A stretch of DNA of 64,000 nt from Oribacterium sp. P6A1. GTDB taxonomy: Bacteria > Bacillota > Clostridia > Lachnospirales > Lachnospiraceae. Where the stretch lies: the NCBI RefSeq assembly GCF_000702885.1, contig NZ_JNKO01000001.1:186001-250000 (forward strand). Reading direction: 5' to 3'. Below the pieces are notes generated by a model, which worked only from the letters and a program-made list of their open reading frames with translations, ran no database searches and had not been told where the DNA came from. This document shows positions 18,615 to 27,686 of the stretch, piece by piece. The position numbers and the translations under genes were made by a program. Positions within the stretch are counted from its first letter, which is position 1. Each line of letters opens with the position of its first letter.

Positions 18615-19664
18615 TCAGTCATCAAACTTTGTGATCTGAATATAATCATAAACATTTGAAATAAGTCTCTTTGTATCTTCCCATCCGATACATGCATCTG
18701 TAATGGACTTTCCGTATATATGATCCTCTACCTTACAGCTGCCCTCTTCTATATAGGATTCAACCATAAGGCCCTTTACAAAACGGGCAAGCTCTGTTGA
18801 ATACTTACGTGAATGCATGATCTCCTGTGCTATACGGAGCTGCTCCTTGTACTTCTTTGCCGAATTGCAGTGATTTGTATCAACAACAACAGCCGGATTT
18901 AAAAGCTCCTTCTTTGTATAGAGATTATAAAGAAGTCTCAGATCCTCGTAATGGTAGTTTGGAAGAATCTGGCCATGCTTTGACTGTGAGCCTCTGAGTA
19001 TGGCATGGGTATACGGGTTTCCGTCTGACTTTACTTCCCACTCTCTGAAGATAAAATCATGAGGATGCTGTCCTGCATAAATCGAGTTAAGCATCACTCC
19101 GAAATCTCCGGATGTAGGATTCTTCATACCTGTTGGAACATCTATTCCTGAAGCCACGAGTCTGTGCTGCTGGTTTTCAACCGAACGGGCACCAACCGCC
19201 ACATAGCTCATGATATCGCTGAGATAACGTAAATTATCAGGATAAAGCATCTCATCCGCAGTTGACATGCCTGTCTGTGCCAGAACCTCCATGTGGAGCT
19301 TTCTGATGGCTGCAATACCGCCTAAAACATTGGCCTCCTTCTCAGGATCAGGCTGATGAAGCATGCCCTTATAGCCCTGACCTGTGGTACGAGGCTTGTT
19401 GGTATAGATACGGGGCACGATCATGATGCTGTCCTTTACCTGATCAGCAATCTCTTTAAGACGATTGCAGTAATCAAGAACCGGATCCGGATGATCCGCC
19501 GAACATGGTCCGATGATAAGAAGAAACTTCTTTGAATCGCCCCTGAAAATTGCCTTGATTTCCTCATCACGCTCTGCCTTGATCTTTGCAAGATCTGCAG
19601 AAAGAGGAATCTGCTCTCTGATTTCCGCACTTGACGGAAGCTTAGTCCTGAATTCAAATCCCAT
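18615..19664 (-). CDS. aroF: 3-deoxy-7-phosphoheptulonate (DAHP) synthase, class I
   Basis: 349 residues of the AroF/G/H type, joining phosphoenolpyruvate and erythrose-4-phosphate at the entry of the shikimate pathway. Diagnostic stretches are LIIGPCSADHPDPVLDYCNR, MIVPRIYTNKPRTTGQGYKG, GARSVENQQHRLVASG, the metal/PEP region MKNPTSGDFG, and VVDTNHCNSAKK. The start at 19664 (MGFEFRTKLPSS) has AAGGAG 7 nt upstream; a longer frame to 19721 lacks one. Which aromatic amino acid inhibits it cannot be read here, but tyrS next door suggests a tyrosine context. The symbol within F/G/H is arbitrary. Confidence 0.93.
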   Translation of the reverse strand: MGFEFRTKLPSSAEIREQIPLSADLAKIKAERDEEIKAIFRGDSKKFLLIIGPCSADHPDPVLDYCNRLKEIADQVKDSIMIVPRIYTNKPRTTGQGYKGMLHQPDPEKEANVLGGIAAIRKLHMEVLAQTGMSTADEMLYPDNLRYLSDIMSYVAVGARSVENQQHRLVASGIDVPTGMKNPTSGDFGVMLNSIYAGQHPHDFIFREWEVKSDGNPYTHAILRGSQSKHGQILPNYHYEDLRLLYNLYTKKELLNPAVVVDTNHCNSAKKYKEQLRIAQEIMHSRKYSTELARFVKGLMVESYIEEGSCKVEDHIYGKSITDACIGWEDTKRLISNVYDYIQITKFDD

Positions 19665-19841
19665 AGTTACTCTCCTTTTTATGCGAGGGTCTTCATATCT
19701 ACCCTTCCCTTGGACCTGCAAATACTTCGGATGGCAACGCTTGCTCCCATACGAAACTCCGCATCTGCCGGCCGCATAATAGAAAGTATAGTCTCACGAA
19801 GTTATAAAATCAAGTAATCAAAGAGCATATAACCCATAACC

Positions 19842-20930
19842 TTATTTAAGTATGTATACAGCCTTTGGATCAAAGTCAAGATATGCCTCTTCCGATACCT
19901 CGTAGATCTTACGGTTCACGGGATTATAATCTGAAAGCTGTATCTCCAGGTCTCCAACCCTGAGACGGTAGTACTGATAGGATCCCATGAATGTGGATAA
20001 TGATACGGTTCCCTTGAGTATACCCTTGTCACTGAGTCTTGCATTTTCAGGACGGATAACCAGAAATGCATCCTCACCTGCATCTACATTTATGTGATTC
20101 TTAACAGTAATCTTCTCACCGAAAACATCAATATCCGCCGTTCCGAAAACATCGTCCACAGCTTCAACCTTAGCAGGTATAAAATTGGCCTCTCCTATAA
20201 AGTCCGCAACAAATTTCGATGCCGGATGATAGTAGATTTCTCTCGGAGAACCTATCTGCTCCATCTTACCCTTGCTCATGATGATTATCTGATCGGATAT
20301 GCTCATGGCTTCCGACTGGTCATGTGTTACGTAAATCGCTGTGATACCTACCTTCTGCTGTATACGGCGTATCTCGGTACGCATGGTAACACGAAGCTTT
20401 GCATCAAGATTGCTGAGAGGTTCATCAAAGAGAAGCACTCCCGGTTCCAGAACCAGAGCTCTTGCAAGGGCAACTCTTTGCTGCTGTCCTCCGGAAAGCT
20501 GATTGGTCATTCGTGACTCCATCCCCTCCATCTCAACAAGCTTCAGAATGTTTATGACCTTCTCGTGTATTTCTTCCTTGGGAAGTTTCCTTAATTTCAG
20601 GCCATAGGCAACATTATCGAAAACATTGTAATGGGGAAGCAGGGCATAACTCTGAAATACCATGGCCGTATCACGTTTATTCGGTGTAAGTTCATTTACA
20701 GCCTCAGTACCTATGTAAATCTGACCTTCATCGGGAGACTCAAACCCCGCTACCATTCTCAGGGTTGTGGTTTTGCCACATCCCGAAGGCCCCAGAAGAG
20801 TCACAAAGGTTCCGGGCTCGATATTCAGATTCATATCCTTTACAGCATAAAACTGTTTTTTTGTTTTTGGGTCAATGTATATCTTTGAGATATGCTCAAG
20901 AAGCACACCCTTCTTTTCTGAAGTCTTCAT
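19842..20930 (-). CDS. ABC transporter ATP-binding protein (FbpC/PotA-like)
   Basis: 362 residues. Walker A is GPSGCGKTT (residues ~49-57), followed by the Q-loop VFQSYALLPH, the signature LSGGQQQRVALARAL, Walker B VLLFDEP and the H-loop VTHDQSEA. A C-terminal regulatory TOBE domain (~285-362) follows. It powers the fused permease encoded just upstream; their ends overlap as ATGA (20928-20932), indicating translational coupling. This is the CUT1/Fe-polyamine-type ATPase family, and the substrate is set by the binding protein. It is the last gene of a three-gene importer operon. Confidence 0.93.
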   Translation of the reverse strand: MKTSEKKGVLLEHISKIYIDPKTKKQFYAVKDMNLNIEPGTFVTLLGPSGCGKTTTLRMVAGFESPDEGQIYIGTEAVNELTPNKRDTAMVFQSYALLPHYNVFDNVAYGLKLRKLPKEEIHEKVINILKLVEMEGMESRMTNQLSGGQQQRVALARALVLEPGVLLFDEPLSNLDAKLRVTMRTEIRRIQQKVGITAIYVTHDQSEAMSISDQIIIMSKGKMEQIGSPREIYYHPASKFVADFIGEANFIPAKVEAVDDVFGTADIDVFGEKITVKNHINVDAGEDAFLVIRPENARLSDKGILKGTVSLSTFMGSYQYYRLRVGDLEIQLSDYNPVNRKIYEVSEEAYLDFDPKAVYILK

Positions 20931-22639
20931 CAGTCTTCCTCCTTAACAGTTCTGCTGGTTCCGAAATGTTTTATGATGAGATTCATTACCGCAACCGCAG
21001 TATATGTAATCATTATGAGCACAGTTGCGTAGGCGCAGGCAACTCCGTAATTACCCTTCTCTGCCTGCTCGTTTATCTGACAGGTTATCATGAGGAAATC
21101 AGGTGTTACCAGCAGGATAACAGCAGAAATTGCGGTTATGGACCTGACGAAGGCTGTTACCAGTCCGCTAAGGAAGGAATCCTTTATAAGCGGAAGTGTC
21201 ACTGTGGTAAATACCTCTGCGCTGTTTGCACCCATGTCATAAGCAGATTCCTCTATGGATTTGTCTATCTGCCTGAGTGCCGAAATACCGGAACGTGTTC
21301 CTGTGGGAAGTGATCGCACCACAAAAACTATGATAAGGATAAGACCTGTTCCGTATATCTGCTGCAATGCTCCTGTTCTGAAAAGTCCGTTGGCATAGCC
21401 TCTTATGTAGCCGATACCCAAAACCGTACCGGGCACCGCCATGGCCAGCATGGATACGAACTCTATAAAGCCCTTTCCTCTGAATTTCTTTTTTACCACA
21501 AGATATGAAATGATCATGGATAAAAGCGCTGTTACAGGGGCTGCAATAAAGGAAAGTACGAAGGAATCCTGGAAAGCTTCGAGACCGGAAGTCTTCATCA
21601 TATACTGGAACCATTTAAGGGTTAAACTGTAATCTCTTCCCCAGAGCTTAAACAGGGCTCCGAAGGGCACCATAATATACATAAGGGTTACAAATACAGC
21701 AACTATGCTGCAGAATACGGTAAGAGGTACTCTTACACTTCTGTCTTCTATGGGCATCCTTCCTCTTGTTGCCTTTCCCGTAAGAGTTGCAGCGGTACGC
21801 TTCTCAAGATAATACTTCTGTATCAGGAAAAGAATTACTGTAAGAGACAGAAGCACCACAGACATGGCAGCAGCACCGGTACTGTCAAAGGCCCCTGTTA
21901 CCTGAAGATAGATGGTAGTGGCAAGGGTGTCGTAGGATCCGCCTATCATCATGGGGTTTGCGAAATCCGCAACTGACTCGATGAAGGTAACGAGAAAAGC
22001 ATTACCGAGACCCGGAAGCATCAGGGGAAAGGTGACCGTGGAAAATACCTGCCATCTGGTTGCTCCCATGTCTCTTGTGGCTTCCTCCAAAGACGGATCT
22101 ATGTTTTTCAGCAGTCCCTTAAGCATCATATAGCATACCGGGAAGAAGGTAAGTATCTGAACTATGGCGATACCCTTAAGTCCGTAGATATTGGAATCAT
22201 AGATATGAAGTATGGATCTCGTGATGATTCCGGATCTTCCGAAAAGCATGATCATGGACAGGGAAAGAACAAAAGGAGGAGAAACCACGGGAAGTGTGGA
22301 CACCACATTAAATAGTTTTTCCAGAATAACGGATCTCAGCTTTACATATACTTCAACATAGGCAAAAAGCAGACCTATGGCAGTAGATGCAATGCCCACA
22401 AGAAATCCCAGTACCAGTGTGTTCTTAAAGGCTGTACGGAATCGTTCCATGCTGAGGACTCTGCTGAAAACCTCCATAGATACCTTACCGTCTACCATGA
22501 TGCTGTCTATGAGCAGCATAAAAAGCGGATAAAGTATAAACAGCAGCAAAAAAACTATAAGCACCACTATGGTACTGACCATGATGGGATCAGAAAAGAA
22601 TTTTTGTCGTTCAAGCTTAGCGCTTTGTGAACCAGCCAT
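20930..22639 (-). CDS. fused double-domain ABC permease (FbpB-like)
   Basis: 569 residues with about 12 membrane helices in two homologous halves (roughly 20-275 and 305-560). Each half carries a permease EAA loop: DPSLEEATRDMGATRWQVF in the first, DKSIEESAYDMGANSAEVF in the second. This single-chain arrangement is typical of iron(III), thiamine and phosphonate-type importers. It starts after AAAAAGGGGGATTT and overlaps the ATPase gene by four bases. A hairpin before its start may set expression below that of the binding protein. Confidence 0.92.
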   Translation of the reverse strand: MAGSQSAKLERQKFFSDPIMVSTIVVLIVFLLLFILYPLFMLLIDSIMVDGKVSMEVFSRVLSMERFRTAFKNTLVLGFLVGIASTAIGLLFAYVEVYVKLRSVILEKLFNVVSTLPVVSPPFVLSLSMIMLFGRSGIITRSILHIYDSNIYGLKGIAIVQILTFFPVCYMMLKGLLKNIDPSLEEATRDMGATRWQVFSTVTFPLMLPGLGNAFLVTFIESVADFANPMMIGGSYDTLATTIYLQVTGAFDSTGAAAMSVVLLSLTVILFLIQKYYLEKRTAATLTGKATRGRMPIEDRSVRVPLTVFCSIVAVFVTLMYIMVPFGALFKLWGRDYSLTLKWFQYMMKTSGLEAFQDSFVLSFIAAPVTALLSMIISYLVVKKKFRGKGFIEFVSMLAMAVPGTVLGIGYIRGYANGLFRTGALQQIYGTGLILIIVFVVRSLPTGTRSGISALRQIDKSIEESAYDMGANSAEVFTTVTLPLIKDSFLSGLVTAFVRSITAISAVILLVTPDFLMITCQINEQAEKGNYGVACAYATVLIMITYTAVAVMNLIIKHFGTSRTVKEED

Positions 22640-22658
22640 AAATCCCCCTTTTTAAAAA

Positions 22659-22687
22659 GCTGCGTAAAGTCAGAAGCTTCACGCAGC
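22659..22687 (-). terminator. hairpin between binding-protein and permease genes
   Basis: GCTGCGT / ACGCAGC (7 bp, plus an inner GAAGCTTC palindrome) followed on the minus strand by TTTTT. Positioned as a partial terminator or mRNA-stabilising stem, the usual device for making more binding protein than permease. Confidence 0.6.
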
Positions 22688-22705
22688 GTAAATGTTTATT
22701 CCGGA

Positions 22706-23902
22706 TTATTCGGTAAGGAATCTGCCTGAATCTGCAGAATCAGCTGTGCTTCCGAGAGCCTCGAAGAAATCTTCGATGTACTTCTCTGTATTAGCCTTTG
22801 CATCCTCAAAGTCATAATCGATAGTGTTGTTCATATCAAGACCGAACTCTGTAGCTTCCTTTGGCTGCTCGGCATTGGAAAGTACCAGGAACTGATATGA
22901 GCCGTTATCCTTGGCAAGATTTACACAATCAGGTGAAAGAGCATATTCGATCCAGAGCTTTGCTGCGTTTGGATGTTTTGCTCCCTTGAATATAGCTGTA
23001 GCACCGATTTCATAAGAGGTTCCGTCTGATGGTACTACAAGACCGATATTGTCATAGCCCTGAAGGATCTGGTAGATGCCGTCATGAAGGAATCCTATAC
23101 CGATAACGCACTCTCCCGGGCCTACCATCTTTGATGGACCTGAACCGGACTTTGTGTACTGGGTAATGTTCTTATCCAGCTTCTTAAAATACTCCATAGC
23201 CTCGTCGTGGCCCTTCATCTGTACCATGGTGTTAATGACAAGCTTTGCGGTTCCTGCTGTATTCGGATTTGACAGCATGATGAGTCCCTTGTACTCTTCC
23301 TTTGTAAGATCATCCCATGACTTCGGAGCCTCAAGACCCAGTCTCTGAAGTTCCTCGTTATTAACCATAAATCCAAGGATTCCCTTATAGATTCCATACC
23401 AGCAATTTGTAGGATCCTTATACTGATCACCTATGAGATTTACTGCATTCTTGGCATCATACTGTTCAAGAAGACCGTCCTTTACAGCTTCATTGTAAGG
23501 ATCTGTGGTTCCGCCGAACCATACATCTCCGGAAGGATTTCCTCCCTCTTCCTTGATCTTTGTATAAACCTCCGAGGTTGATAATCTCTGGTACTGTACC
23601 TTTATCCCGTAGAGCTTTTCAAAGTTCTTACATGCTGCAGCAAGATACTCTTCCTCACATGAACCGTAAACAGTAAGTTCGCCTTCTGCCTTTGCGGCTT
23701 CCAGAAGATCATCCGAAGAATCTGCTGCCTCACTCTCAGCCTTTGTTTCTTCAGCTGCCTTTGTCTCCTGGGCCTGTGATTCCTGTGCCTTGGTTGTTTC
23801 AGCACTGCCGGAAGTATTTCCCGATGAAGAGCTTCCTCCGCAGCCTGCTATGGAAGCAGCCGTAATTGCCGCAGCCATAAGTACCGCTAATGTTTTTTTC
23901 AT
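22706..23902 (-). CDS. ABC transporter substrate-binding lipoprotein (FbpA-like)
   Basis: 398 residues. A lipoprotein signal ends in the lipobox SIAGC (C about 21), then a Ser/Gly/Glu/Ala-rich linker to about residue 68. The periplasmic-binding-protein type II domain begins at AKAEGELTVYGSCEEEYLAA, the FbpA/AfuA-family opening. GDVWFGGTTDPYNEAVKDGLLEQYDA and SKMVGPGECVIGIGF are typical of the iron/phosphonate/thiamine binding group. The iron tyrosine pair could not be confirmed. The start was set at 23902 by AAGGAGGGGAATTAT. The substrate is uncertain: ferric iron, aminoethylphosphonate or another anion. Confidence 0.88.
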   Translation of the reverse strand: MKKTLAVLMAAAITAASIAGCGGSSSSGNTSGSAETTKAQESQAQETKAAEETKAESEAADSSDDLLEAAKAEGELTVYGSCEEEYLAAACKNFEKLYGIKVQYQRLSTSEVYTKIKEEGGNPSGDVWFGGTTDPYNEAVKDGLLEQYDAKNAVNLIGDQYKDPTNCWYGIYKGILGFMVNNEELQRLGLEAPKSWDDLTKEEYKGLIMLSNPNTAGTAKLVINTMVQMKGHDEAMEYFKKLDKNITQYTKSGSGPSKMVGPGECVIGIGFLHDGIYQILQGYDNIGLVVPSDGTSYEIGATAIFKGAKHPNAAKLWIEYALSPDCVNLAKDNGSYQFLVLSNAEQPKEATEFGLDMNNTIDYDFEDAKANTEKYIEDFFEALGSTADSADSGRFLTE

Positions 23903-23975
23903 ATAATTCCCCTCCTTGTTAATGAAAAATAAAAAATTTTTGGATATAAATTTCACGTACCAACCAACAAAGAAA

Positions 23976-24004
23976 ATTATACCACCAGAGGGAAATATTG
24001 AAAA
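23976..24004 (-). promoter_or_regulatory. promoter of the FbpABC-like operon
   Basis: Minus strand TTTTCA (23999-24004), 17 bp, perfect TATAAT (23976-23981); the start codon follows 74 bp later. The -35 box is weak, suggesting regulation. Confidence 0.55.
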
Positions 24005-24033
24005 TAATATTTTGTGCACAATGTCTTATATAC

Positions 24034-24080
24034 AAAAAAACAGCACTCATATTTTGTATAAAATAGAGTGCTGCTTTTTT
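24034..24080. terminator. bidirectional-looking terminator after the SDR gene
   Basis: AAAAAACAGCACTC (loop of 17) GAGTGCTGCTTTTTT; serves the SDR gene (minus strand). Confidence 0.85.
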
Positions 24081-24158
24081 ATATACGATATAACCACATT
24101 GCGCCGGTATGTGTGCCATCATAAGCCGGCGGCAGATACTTTACAAAAAGGAATTAAA

Positions 24159-25001
24159 TCAAACGCCCTGGAAGATATGGAAAGCTCCGTCAACAGGAAG
24201 GATCACGCCTGTTACAAAGTTTGAGCCCTTAGGGCTGACAAGATAAAGAAGAGCTCCCACAAGATCTTCAGGATCTCCGAACTTCTCCATAGGTGTCGCA
24301 TCTACAATATGCTTTGCACGGGGAGTAGGTGTTCCGTCCTCATTGAACTGAAGTGCATGGTTCTGTGTTGTATGGAAGAAGCCGGGAGCCACTGCATTAA
24401 CTCTTATTCCGCTCTTGGCAAAATAGATGGCACACCACTCGGTAAAGCTTGCAACTCCTGCCTTACCTGCAGAGTAACCCGGTATTCTTGTAAGAGGATG
24501 ATAAGCTGACATAGAGGAAATGTTGATGATGTTGGCATTGTCCTGACCAACCAGAACCTCTCCGAAAACCTGAGTCGGAAGCATGGTTCCGTAAATATTC
24601 AGGTCAAGCTCTTTATGAACGTTCTCAAGATCCTTTGTGAAGAATGTCTCTGCACCTTCCTCTGCCTCATGGAAATGATCCTGTGGAACCTGAGCTGCCT
24701 TAACTGCACCGCCTGCGCAGTTTACAAGGATGTTTATATGTCCCCACTTATCCAGTATCTCCTTACGGGATGCGAGAAGACTGTCTCTGTCGAGAACATT
24801 GGCAGAAACCGCCATGGCCTCTCCGCCGTCTTTTTCAATCTCTGAAACAACCTTGTCTCCGTTTTCCTTGCTTCTTCCGAGTACAGCAACCTTTGCACCG
24901 CATGCCGCAAGAGCTTTTGCATACATTCCTCCGATTACTCCTGTACCTCCTGTAACAACAGCAACTTCACCTGAAAGGTCGATTTTAAATGGTAAATTCA
25001 T
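24159..25001 (-). CDS. SDR oxidoreductase, probable D-fructuronate/D-mannonate oxidoreductase
   Basis: 280 residues of a classical short-chain dehydrogenase. The cofactor motif is TGGTGVIGGMYAKAL (Gly-rich TGxxxGIG variant). The NCAG motif is VNCAGGAVKA. The catalytic Ser is in NISSMS and the Tyr/Lys pair is in YSAGK. The opening MNLPFKIDLSGEVAVVTG and the long insertion at ~105-125 resemble the SDR-type mannonate oxidoreductases (YjmF/UxuB group) rather than fatty-acid enzymes. That would place it in galacturonate/glucuronate breakdown, matching the pectin locus at 54-63 kb, though the two are 30 kb apart. Substrate is inference; it is monocistronic. Confidence 0.75.
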   Translation of the reverse strand: MNLPFKIDLSGEVAVVTGGTGVIGGMYAKALAACGAKVAVLGRSKENGDKVVSEIEKDGGEAMAVSANVLDRDSLLASRKEILDKWGHINILVNCAGGAVKAAQVPQDHFHEAEEGAETFFTKDLENVHKELDLNIYGTMLPTQVFGEVLVGQDNANIINISSMSAYHPLTRIPGYSAGKAGVASFTEWCAIYFAKSGIRVNAVAPGFFHTTQNHALQFNEDGTPTPRAKHIVDATPMEKFGDPEDLVGALLYLVSPKGSNFVTGVILPVDGAFHIFQGV

Positions 25002-25352
25002 AATTCTTCTCCTCGTCTTTAGGAACCTCAGATACTTTCATGACACAGAGCCTTAGACTTCGAGCTGTTCATGACAGACTGGATTTCCATGGTCTATTCA
25101 CAGGCTTTTTTCAGCACTGCTATCCAACAAATCTTCTGCATTATAGCAGATAATTAATTTTTATGTAAGCCCTTTCATTGGCTAAATTGCGTCATTTTTT
25201 CGTTTGTTTTTTCACAAACAAAGAGTGACCTGAACACCGGCCACTCTTCTTTATACTTAGCTTTTTAATTGTAATATCCTATGAAATGAGTATCAAAAGT
25301 CCACATCAAATCCACCGGGATTTTAAGAGATTACATTTAGCAACATCCTGTA
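25002..25352. other. intergenic region between SDR and response-regulator genes
   Basis: No gene. It contains a hairpin AAGAGTG/CACTCTT (25221-25248) placed to terminate the response-regulator transcript on the minus strand, followed by a T-rich stretch. TTCATGACA occurs twice (near 25036 and 25068) upstream of the SDR start; its significance is unknown. Confidence 0.5.
25221..25248 (-). terminator. terminator after the response-regulator gene
   Basis: Minus strand AAGAGTG (14-nt loop) CACTCTT then TGTTTGTG; about 105 bp past the stop codon, with a second T-rich palindrome right after. Confidence 0.6.
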
Positions 25353-26141
25353 CTACTCCAAAGCGCCCTTGCTGTACTCGGCCCAGCTGAACTGATTCAT
25401 GTACTCTCCTGTATACCTGACCTTTGCATTCTTTCTGTCCTTTTTCCACTCATACATATCACATTCGATCTTATCAGGCACTATGGCGATGGTACCTCTC
25501 TGGCGAACCACCACATCCGGAAAACCCGCCTCGGTAAGAGTTGAAACCATGTCCGCTCTTAAATTCTGCAGATATGATGACTTTCTTTCCGGATTTGCAT
25601 CATCCTCCCAAAGAACTCCAAGTATTTCTCCATTGCTTGTAAGAGCACCGCACCTGTCAACAAGATATGCAAAAAGCTCCTTGGTCTTGTTATACTGAAA
25701 ATGAAGAACCTGATTGTTCTTAAGCACTTCAAAATTGCCGAAGGTCTGTACCCTGAGCACATCCTTTTTCTCTTCCGTCTTTTCCAACGGATATCTGAGA
25801 TCCTCAATTTCCCGTTTCACTTTCTCAAGTGTCACAGGCTTCATGATATATCCGCTGGCATGAAGATCCATGGCCTCCCCCACGTATTCACTGTATCCTG
25901 TGGTGAATATCACATTGATCTTCGGAAAACGTTCCTTCAGATGATCCGCAAACTGCATACCGTTGATATCTCTCATCTCTATATCAAGAAAAGCAATATC
26001 TATGTGCTTATTCTCCAGCTCTTCTATAGCCTTTAAAGCATTACGGTATGGAAATATCTCTGCGTCCGGCAATGCCTTCTTTATAACATCAGTCAGTCCC
26101 TCCAATGCAATCTTCTCGTCATCGATAGCAAGTATCTGCAT
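25353..26141 (-). CDS. response regulator with C-terminal winged-helix domain
   Basis: 262 residues. The receiver domain is residues 1-120: acidic pair DDE (7-9), phospho-acceptor D53 in IAFLDIEM, Thr in FTTGYSEY and Lys in YIMKPV. Residues ~130-235 form an OmpR/SARP-like winged helix, seen in LRVQTFGNFEVLKNNQVLHF and KTKELFAYLVDRCGALTSNGEIL. This differs from the LytTR output usual for partners of LytS-type kinases. The kinase gene lies two genes upstream on the same strand. Target genes are unknown. Confidence 0.85.
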   Translation of the reverse strand: MQILAIDDEKIALEGLTDVIKKALPDAEIFPYRNALKAIEELENKHIDIAFLDIEMRDINGMQFADHLKERFPKINVIFTTGYSEYVGEAMDLHASGYIMKPVTLEKVKREIEDLRYPLEKTEEKKDVLRVQTFGNFEVLKNNQVLHFQYNKTKELFAYLVDRCGALTSNGEILGVLWEDDANPERKSSYLQNLRADMVSTLTEAGFPDVVVRQRGTIAIVPDKIECDMYEWKKDRKNAKVRYTGEYMNQFSWAEYSKGALE

Positions 26142-26232
26142 AATCCAACTCCTTACTCCGGAACATCAAGTTCCTTTTTCCCGCCTTAAAACTATGAGTT
26201 TTAAATCAGGCTTTAACCCCTTAAGTCTTTAT

Positions 26233-27591
26233 TTATCCGGTTTTTCCGTTCATTTCGAAAAGATGCTGCTTTTTTATAAACTTATAAAGAATCAAAACTG
26301 ATACAATGATCATAAACATAAGTACCTGCCTGCTGAAAATCCGGTCCACAGCAGCTTTCCGGTAACTTATAGAGATCCATCCGGCTCCCAGCATGAGATG
26401 ATAACCCACATTCATCAACAGGCTGTATGTTATATCCGGTTTGGCACCTTCCGGTCTTTCAGAACTGAAATAAGTTATATTATATTCTTTATCTGAATCA
26501 TGAATCCCGCCAAGGTCATTTACAGCTTCCGCAAGATGACCTTCCATGTCAATGTTTCCATCAACCCTCACATCCTTTGTTTTATCAAGACCTAATGAAT
26601 TGTTTGAGCTCTTCCCGACAAATCTTCGTTTCCTTCCTTTGCCGGCCCTGTCTTTTATAGATATAATTTTATCCTTACTTACGGATCCCGTAAACAGACT
26701 TTTTGAGGATCTTCCCGCAACATAATCCGCAATATTCCGGGTATTCTGAGTCCTGTCAAACACAAGACTGATAAGGAAAATCACAGGTATAAAAAGAAGT
26801 GTAAATGCTTTTCCCGTATGCAGCAGCATATAAAGCACCGTAACCATAACTGATGCGGTAAATACCGTTACATCTTTTCTTAACACAGTCATGCTGTGGG
26901 CATGATATATAAGTTCCTCAATAAAAGGAATCACCAGGATAAAAGTCATAAGCCCTGTAAGTTCAAACCGGCCACCCCTTATGAAATTCACCTCATAAAG
27001 ACATCTGATATAAGCTTCGCCATCATAAACCATAAGAAACAGTGAAAGAAAAAGAGTTCCTAAAGCGATACCGGCTACAAAGTGAAGAAAATACTGGGTA
27101 CCCACACTCTTTGCAGTAACCCCTTTACTGAATATCTTTTTTCCTTTTTTGGCAAGTCCTTTGAATTTTGCTTTCAGACTCTTCCCCTTCATATGGCAAA
27201 GGATCCTGTAATCCCTGAAAAGACTGAACTCTGACCTTAGATTCCGCCCCGATCTCTTCAGCAGGATATCCAGAATCAGAAGAAAAACGAGATTACCTAA
27301 AAGATGATAGACATTACCCTTACTTATATTGAACTGTTCTTCTGACATCCCGCTGTTTACCATCAGTCCAAGCTTAAAGACGGCATATATACACAGCAAA
27401 TACAGCACCGGATATTTCATGATATCCGTAAGCACAGCCATGGCAGAGCCTATGTCCTTCCCTCTCAACGCCTTTATATCATCACAGGTGTTCTTCCTGA
27501 ATATCTTCAGTTTCTCATACGGGGTTCTTCTTTTTTTGATTTTAGTATACTTATCCTGATTATCAAACTGCTCCAATGTTGCACCCCTCAT
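26233..27591 (-). CDS. CPBP/CAAX-protease-like membrane protein
   Basis: 452 residues with about 8 hydrophobic segments and a basic N-terminus. The first CPBP (Abi) motif appears as IPFIEELIYHAH: the Glu pair is kept but the usual Arg is His. A second conserved His may be in LLHTGKAF. A polar insertion (~300-400) contains RAGKGRKRRF, apparently cytosolic. ATG at 27591 has no SD; TTG at 27576 sits 7 nt after GAGGGG and may be the true start. It is flanked by the sensor kinase and response-regulator genes on the same strand, suggesting a signalling or peptide-processing role. Peptidase activity is uncertain because of the altered motif. Confidence 0.7.
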   Translation of the reverse strand: MRGATLEQFDNQDKYTKIKKRRTPYEKLKIFRKNTCDDIKALRGKDIGSAMAVLTDIMKYPVLYLLCIYAVFKLGLMVNSGMSEEQFNISKGNVYHLLGNLVFLLILDILLKRSGRNLRSEFSLFRDYRILCHMKGKSLKAKFKGLAKKGKKIFSKGVTAKSVGTQYFLHFVAGIALGTLFLSLFLMVYDGEAYIRCLYEVNFIRGGRFELTGLMTFILVIPFIEELIYHAHSMTVLRKDVTVFTASVMVTVLYMLLHTGKAFTLLFIPVIFLISLVFDRTQNTRNIADYVAGRSSKSLFTGSVSKDKIISIKDRAGKGRKRRFVGKSSNNSLGLDKTKDVRVDGNIDMEGHLAEAVNDLGGIHDSDKEYNITYFSSERPEGAKPDITYSLLMNVGYHLMLGAGWISISYRKAAVDRIFSRQVLMFMIIVSVLILYKFIKKQHLFEMNGKTG

Positions 27592-27686
27592 TAGTAACGA
27601 AAAAAGTACTATGTATTAATATTTTCGTCAGAAAAACGCAACAAATAACCATCATAGCTTATTATTTCTTAGCCGCTGCCTGTCCT